A stretch of DNA of 6,283 nt from Planctomycetota bacterium (GTDB lineage Bacteria; Planctomycetota; Phycisphaerae; Sedimentisphaerales; Anaerobacaceae): the NCBI GenBank assembly GCA_026386835.1, contig JAPLMV010000148.1:1-6283 (forward strand), written 5' to 3'. Each line of letters begins with the position of its first letter. The stretch's first letter is position 1. Below are positions 5,930 to 6,283 of the stretch, piece by piece. The notes under the pieces were generated by a model. It ran no database searches and had not been told where the DNA came from. It was given only the letters and a program-made list of their open reading frames with translations. Made by a program: the position numbers and the translations under genes.

Positions 5930-6283
5930 CTCGGTTTCCATCGGCTGCTGACGCAATTGGGCTTAGGCACAACTGCATCCGAAACTCATCCGGCCGCCGT
6001 TTCTTCGATGCCGGTACCCAAACTCTGTGAGTTCGATTCGGCTAAAACCGTCGCACACGATTATCAGCTCATCGATACGCAGGAAAAATTCGAAGCGTTC
6101 CTTACGGAACTGAAAAAACAAAAGCTTTTTGCCGTCGATACCGAAACCACCTCACTCGATGCCATGCGTGCTGAGCTTGTGGGCATCAGTTTTTCCTGGC
6201 AGGAGCATAAGGCGTATTACCTTGCCATAAAATCGGCTCTCGGCGCAAAGCATCTTGATGCAAATATGGTTCAGCAGAAGCTT
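5930..6283 (+). CDS. polA: DNA polymerase I continuation: linker and start of 3'-5' exonuclease domain (partial, downstream of the in-frame stop)
   Basis: Directly after the TAA, in the same frame, the sequence continues as LGFHRLLTQLG, which is the normal end of the PolA 5' nuclease domain. An Ala/Pro-rich linker follows, then the start of the proofreading domain: KLFAVDTETTSLDAMRAEL with the DTE metal-binding pair at codons 342-344 counted from the polA ATG, then VGISFSW. It is open to the right edge, and the polymerase domain lies outside. A separate protein could start in frame at ATG 6008 or TTG 5957, but neither has a Shine-Dalgarno sequence before it, and starting at 6008 would discard the conserved LGFHRLL piece. 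The DTE pair suggests proofreading activity if the protein is made. Whether it is joined to the upstream part depends on the reality of the stop. Confidence 0.85.

Overview
The window looks like a chromosomal piece of a free-living bacterium. I would guess Planctomycetota (Phycisphaerae/Sedimentisphaerales-like), from the style of the IleS N-terminus and from the multi-pass TPR protein with an NYDD..YV opening motif that is frequent in that group. This is recognition from memory, not a search, so the phylum is a moderate-confidence guess. Two housekeeping genes flank a two-gene glycosylation module.

Layout: (1) 1-1979, minus strand: the first 659 codons of isoleucyl-tRNA synthetase (ileS). 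The C-terminus lies beyond the left edge, and the frame is open throughout. (2) 1980-2092: an AT-rich divergent intergenic region. It holds a clear Shine-Dalgarno sequence for ileS and a perfect TATAAT placed 7 nt before the ATG of the plus-strand operon. (3) 2093-2839: a small soluble GT2 glycosyltransferase of the dolichol/polyprenyl-phosphate-mannose (DPM1/DPG) synthase type. (4) 2839-4998: a 719-residue protein with about 12 membrane helices and about seven TPRs, resembling eukaryotic TMTC O-mannosyltransferases; its ATG overlaps the preceding stop codon. (5) 4999-5113: an intergenic region with an inverted repeat, a 7-bp-period tandem repeat and a good promoter. (6) 5114-6283: DNA polymerase I (polA). 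It has an intact 5' nuclease domain, then a single in-frame TAA, then unbroken same-frame homology into the 3'-5' exonuclease domain up to the right edge.

How the genes may work together: the GT2 enzyme would load a sugar from a nucleotide-sugar onto a polyprenyl phosphate at the inner membrane face. The GT-C-like membrane protein would then use that lipid-linked sugar as donor to modify an extracytoplasmic acceptor, with its TPR domain as a likely acceptor-binding part. The pair would be a bacterial counterpart of the Dol-P-Man synthase/TMTC pathway. The link is inferred from fold resemblance and tight translational coupling.

Other points of note: the premature stop in polA; two genes (GT2 and polA) whose predicted promoters would give leaderless mRNAs; heptameric repeats both inside the TPR protein gene and upstream of polA; and a KQSKS variant of the IleS KMSKS signature.
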